NCBI GenBank assembly: GCA_963576725.1
Contig: OY755242.1
Coordinates: 23,914,869-23,978,868, forward strand
Length of the DNA: 64,000 nt
Direction: 5' to 3'
From: Azorinus chamasolen
Lineage: Eukaryota > Mollusca > Bivalvia > Cardiida > Solecurtidae
The position numbers and the translations under genes are program-made. This document shows positions 62,890 to 64,000 of this stretch, one piece after another; the stretch's first letter is position 1, and each line of letters opens with the position of its first letter. The notes under the pieces are model-generated. The model had not been told where the DNA came from, ran no database searches, and worked only from the letters and a program-made list of their open reading frames with translations.

Positions 62890-62951
62890 ACCCGAGAGGG
62901 TCCATGGTTGGTAAATAAAACCTGTTCTAATATATATTCTATTCTATTCTA
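62890..62951 (+). mobile_element. LINE-like 3' tail
   Basis: AACCCGAGAGGGTCCATGGT, TGGTAAATAAAACCTGTTCT and a short TTCTATTCTATTCTA repeat. AATAAA followed by a pentanucleotide tail is typical of CR1-like LINE ends. Confidence 0.4.
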
Positions 62952-63636
62952 AGAAACCTAAGTTTATCCGCGCCCCTTTATTACGTCACTAGAGAAGCTT
63001 GCTGACAGGATAAATTCCAATTCAAAGATTGTTTTTCAAAGAACTACATACATGTACATGTAACGATTAAAGCATTATATATCTCCTAAGCAGTGACGCT
63101 TGATATTCACCGTCTTCGTTCTAATTATAACGCACGTACTACTTGATATGCACAATAGTTATTTATAGAAACCTATTTACGATCCAGTGCCAAAACATTG
63201 TCAAACGGCCCCTGTATATAGCAATTGTTAGATAAAAACTGCTGCAGGTCTCTCATTGGCTTCCTTTTAGAAGGAAGCCAACTTGTCCAGATCCAGTGCC
63301 GCTTCATAGATTAAGTGTCTTATCAAGATTTTCACGGTGTATATCATTTCTGAACAGCAAATTGTGATAACCAGTGCCGACTCTGATCACATATTGCATT
63401 CAAAACATAAAGGCTGATGTTAGTCAAATATTTTCGCAACTGTCTGAATTAGTTATTTTGCGAAACGCTGCCAATTAAAATAATTTAACATGTACTTTTG
63501 CAGCTGCAAATTTCAAAGTGACTTGCTCTTTACATTTTAGTTTCGAAGACATGTCCAAAGTTTCAAAGAGTGTCTGATCCCTAAATGACGTCACATCTGG
63601 ATCTGAACTATTTGCTACGAGTTTGAAATTGCCGAT
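62952..63636. other. Unassigned stretch with a small hairpin
   Basis: TTGGCTTCCTTTTAGAAGGAAGCCAA (arms TTGGCTTCCTT/AAGGAAGCCAA) at about 63257-63282 is a short perfect palindrome. Nothing else is recognised. Confidence 0.5.
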
Positions 63637-63885
63637 TTAATCCTTTACTCCATAAATACGCTTTACCACGCCTTTACAAACAGAGTAGACCCGGATCAGA
63701 CGACAGACGTAGGGGCTGTCTGATCAGGGTCTGCTCGGTTTGCCTCTGACGTAATATCGATATGATTCTACAAATTCTGCCATGTTCAAAAGTTCCTGTG
63801 TTCACGTGCTGTTATTAAAATTAATCCAATTCATATTCATGACGTCATTATTTCTTAGATGAATATTCATGGGGTGAAGGGTTAA
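63637..63885 (+). mobile_element. TTAA-B2 MITE, full-length reference copy
   Basis: TTAATCCTTTACTCCATAAA to GGGGTGAAGGGTTAA. The core is ACAGAGTAGACCCGGATCAG, ACGACAGACGTAGGGGCTGT, CTGATCAGGGTCTGCTCGGT. The tail has TTCATATTCATGACGTCATT and GATGAATATTCATGGGG. The palindromic word TGAATATTCA recurs in all B2 tails. Confidence 0.75.
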
Positions 63886-64000
63886 ATGTTCGATGTTAAA
63901 TAAATGGTAACGCAGCTTCAATAATGTACCATCTACCATTGCGTGTATTTTCTCACGGTCCTTTATCAGTAAACGACGTTTATACAGAAGCAGGTGATTA

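Overview
This window has no protein-coding gene that I can support. It is AT-rich, intergenic, repeat-dominated eukaryotic DNA. My best guess is a marine bivalve mollusc. Three repeats point there: elements built like the bivalve 'pearl'/Helentron-type family (tandem core, GGAC-type microsatellite, 3' hairpin), an abundant clam/oyster-type repeat with GACCTTGACCTTGACATGTC motifs, and a mollusc-like SINE tail ending GACGTTAAACCCAACTCACT. The assignment is an inference; no gene confirms it. The only recognisable protein remnant is a broken reverse transcriptase, probably Penelope-like, on the minus strand at 45113-46077.

The main content is dozens of short palindromic non-autonomous elements (MITEs, roughly 150-350 bp). 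They fall into two target-site classes. (1) TTAA-flanked elements begin TTAACCC and end GGGTTAA, as in piggyBac-like MITEs; I name families A, B/B2, C, D, F, G and N. (2) TA-flanked elements begin CAGTAAAACC and end GGTTTTACTG, as in Tigger/pogo-like MITEs; I name families H, I, J and K. Three further foldback families (M, Q, R) have no clear target duplication. Family names are local to this annotation. Seven families from both target-site classes carry the same hairpin apex, GCTCCTATAGGAGC or a one- or two-base variant. Families C, D and F carry a second apex type built on GACGCC/GGCGTC.

Layout: 1-2 kb, A element and fragments; 2.1-2.7 kb, a 35-bp minisatellite; 2.9-27 kb, a dense field of MITEs, several nested; 27.5-28.75 kb, a ~35-bp minisatellite that looks amplified from inside a family-I MITE; 28.8-33.3 kb, more MITEs and foldbacks; 33.37-38.66 kb, a ~5.3-kb satellite of alternating 51- and 50-bp monomers; 38.67-39.1 kb, a short tandem repeat interrupted by a 200-base assembly gap; 39.2-42.2 kb, simple repeats, a LINE-like tail and MITEs; 42.2-44 kb, pearl/Helentron-like elements; 44.6-46.3 kb, the reverse-transcriptase remnant and its possible 3' region; 46.3-58.8 kb, MITEs with repeated TTAA-into-TA nesting; 58.8-60.35 kb, a complete pearl/Helentron-like element; 60.35-64 kb, polypurine DNA, B elements and unassigned sequence.

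The elements interact by nesting. TTAA elements sit at TTAA sites within TA elements at about eight places, one TA element sits at a TA within a TTAA element, and a pearl/Helentron-like element sits inside a B2 element. Unoccupied copies elsewhere in the window show the pre-insertion sequence and so support both target-site rules. I could not run database searches, alignments or folding; all identities and boundaries are read by eye.
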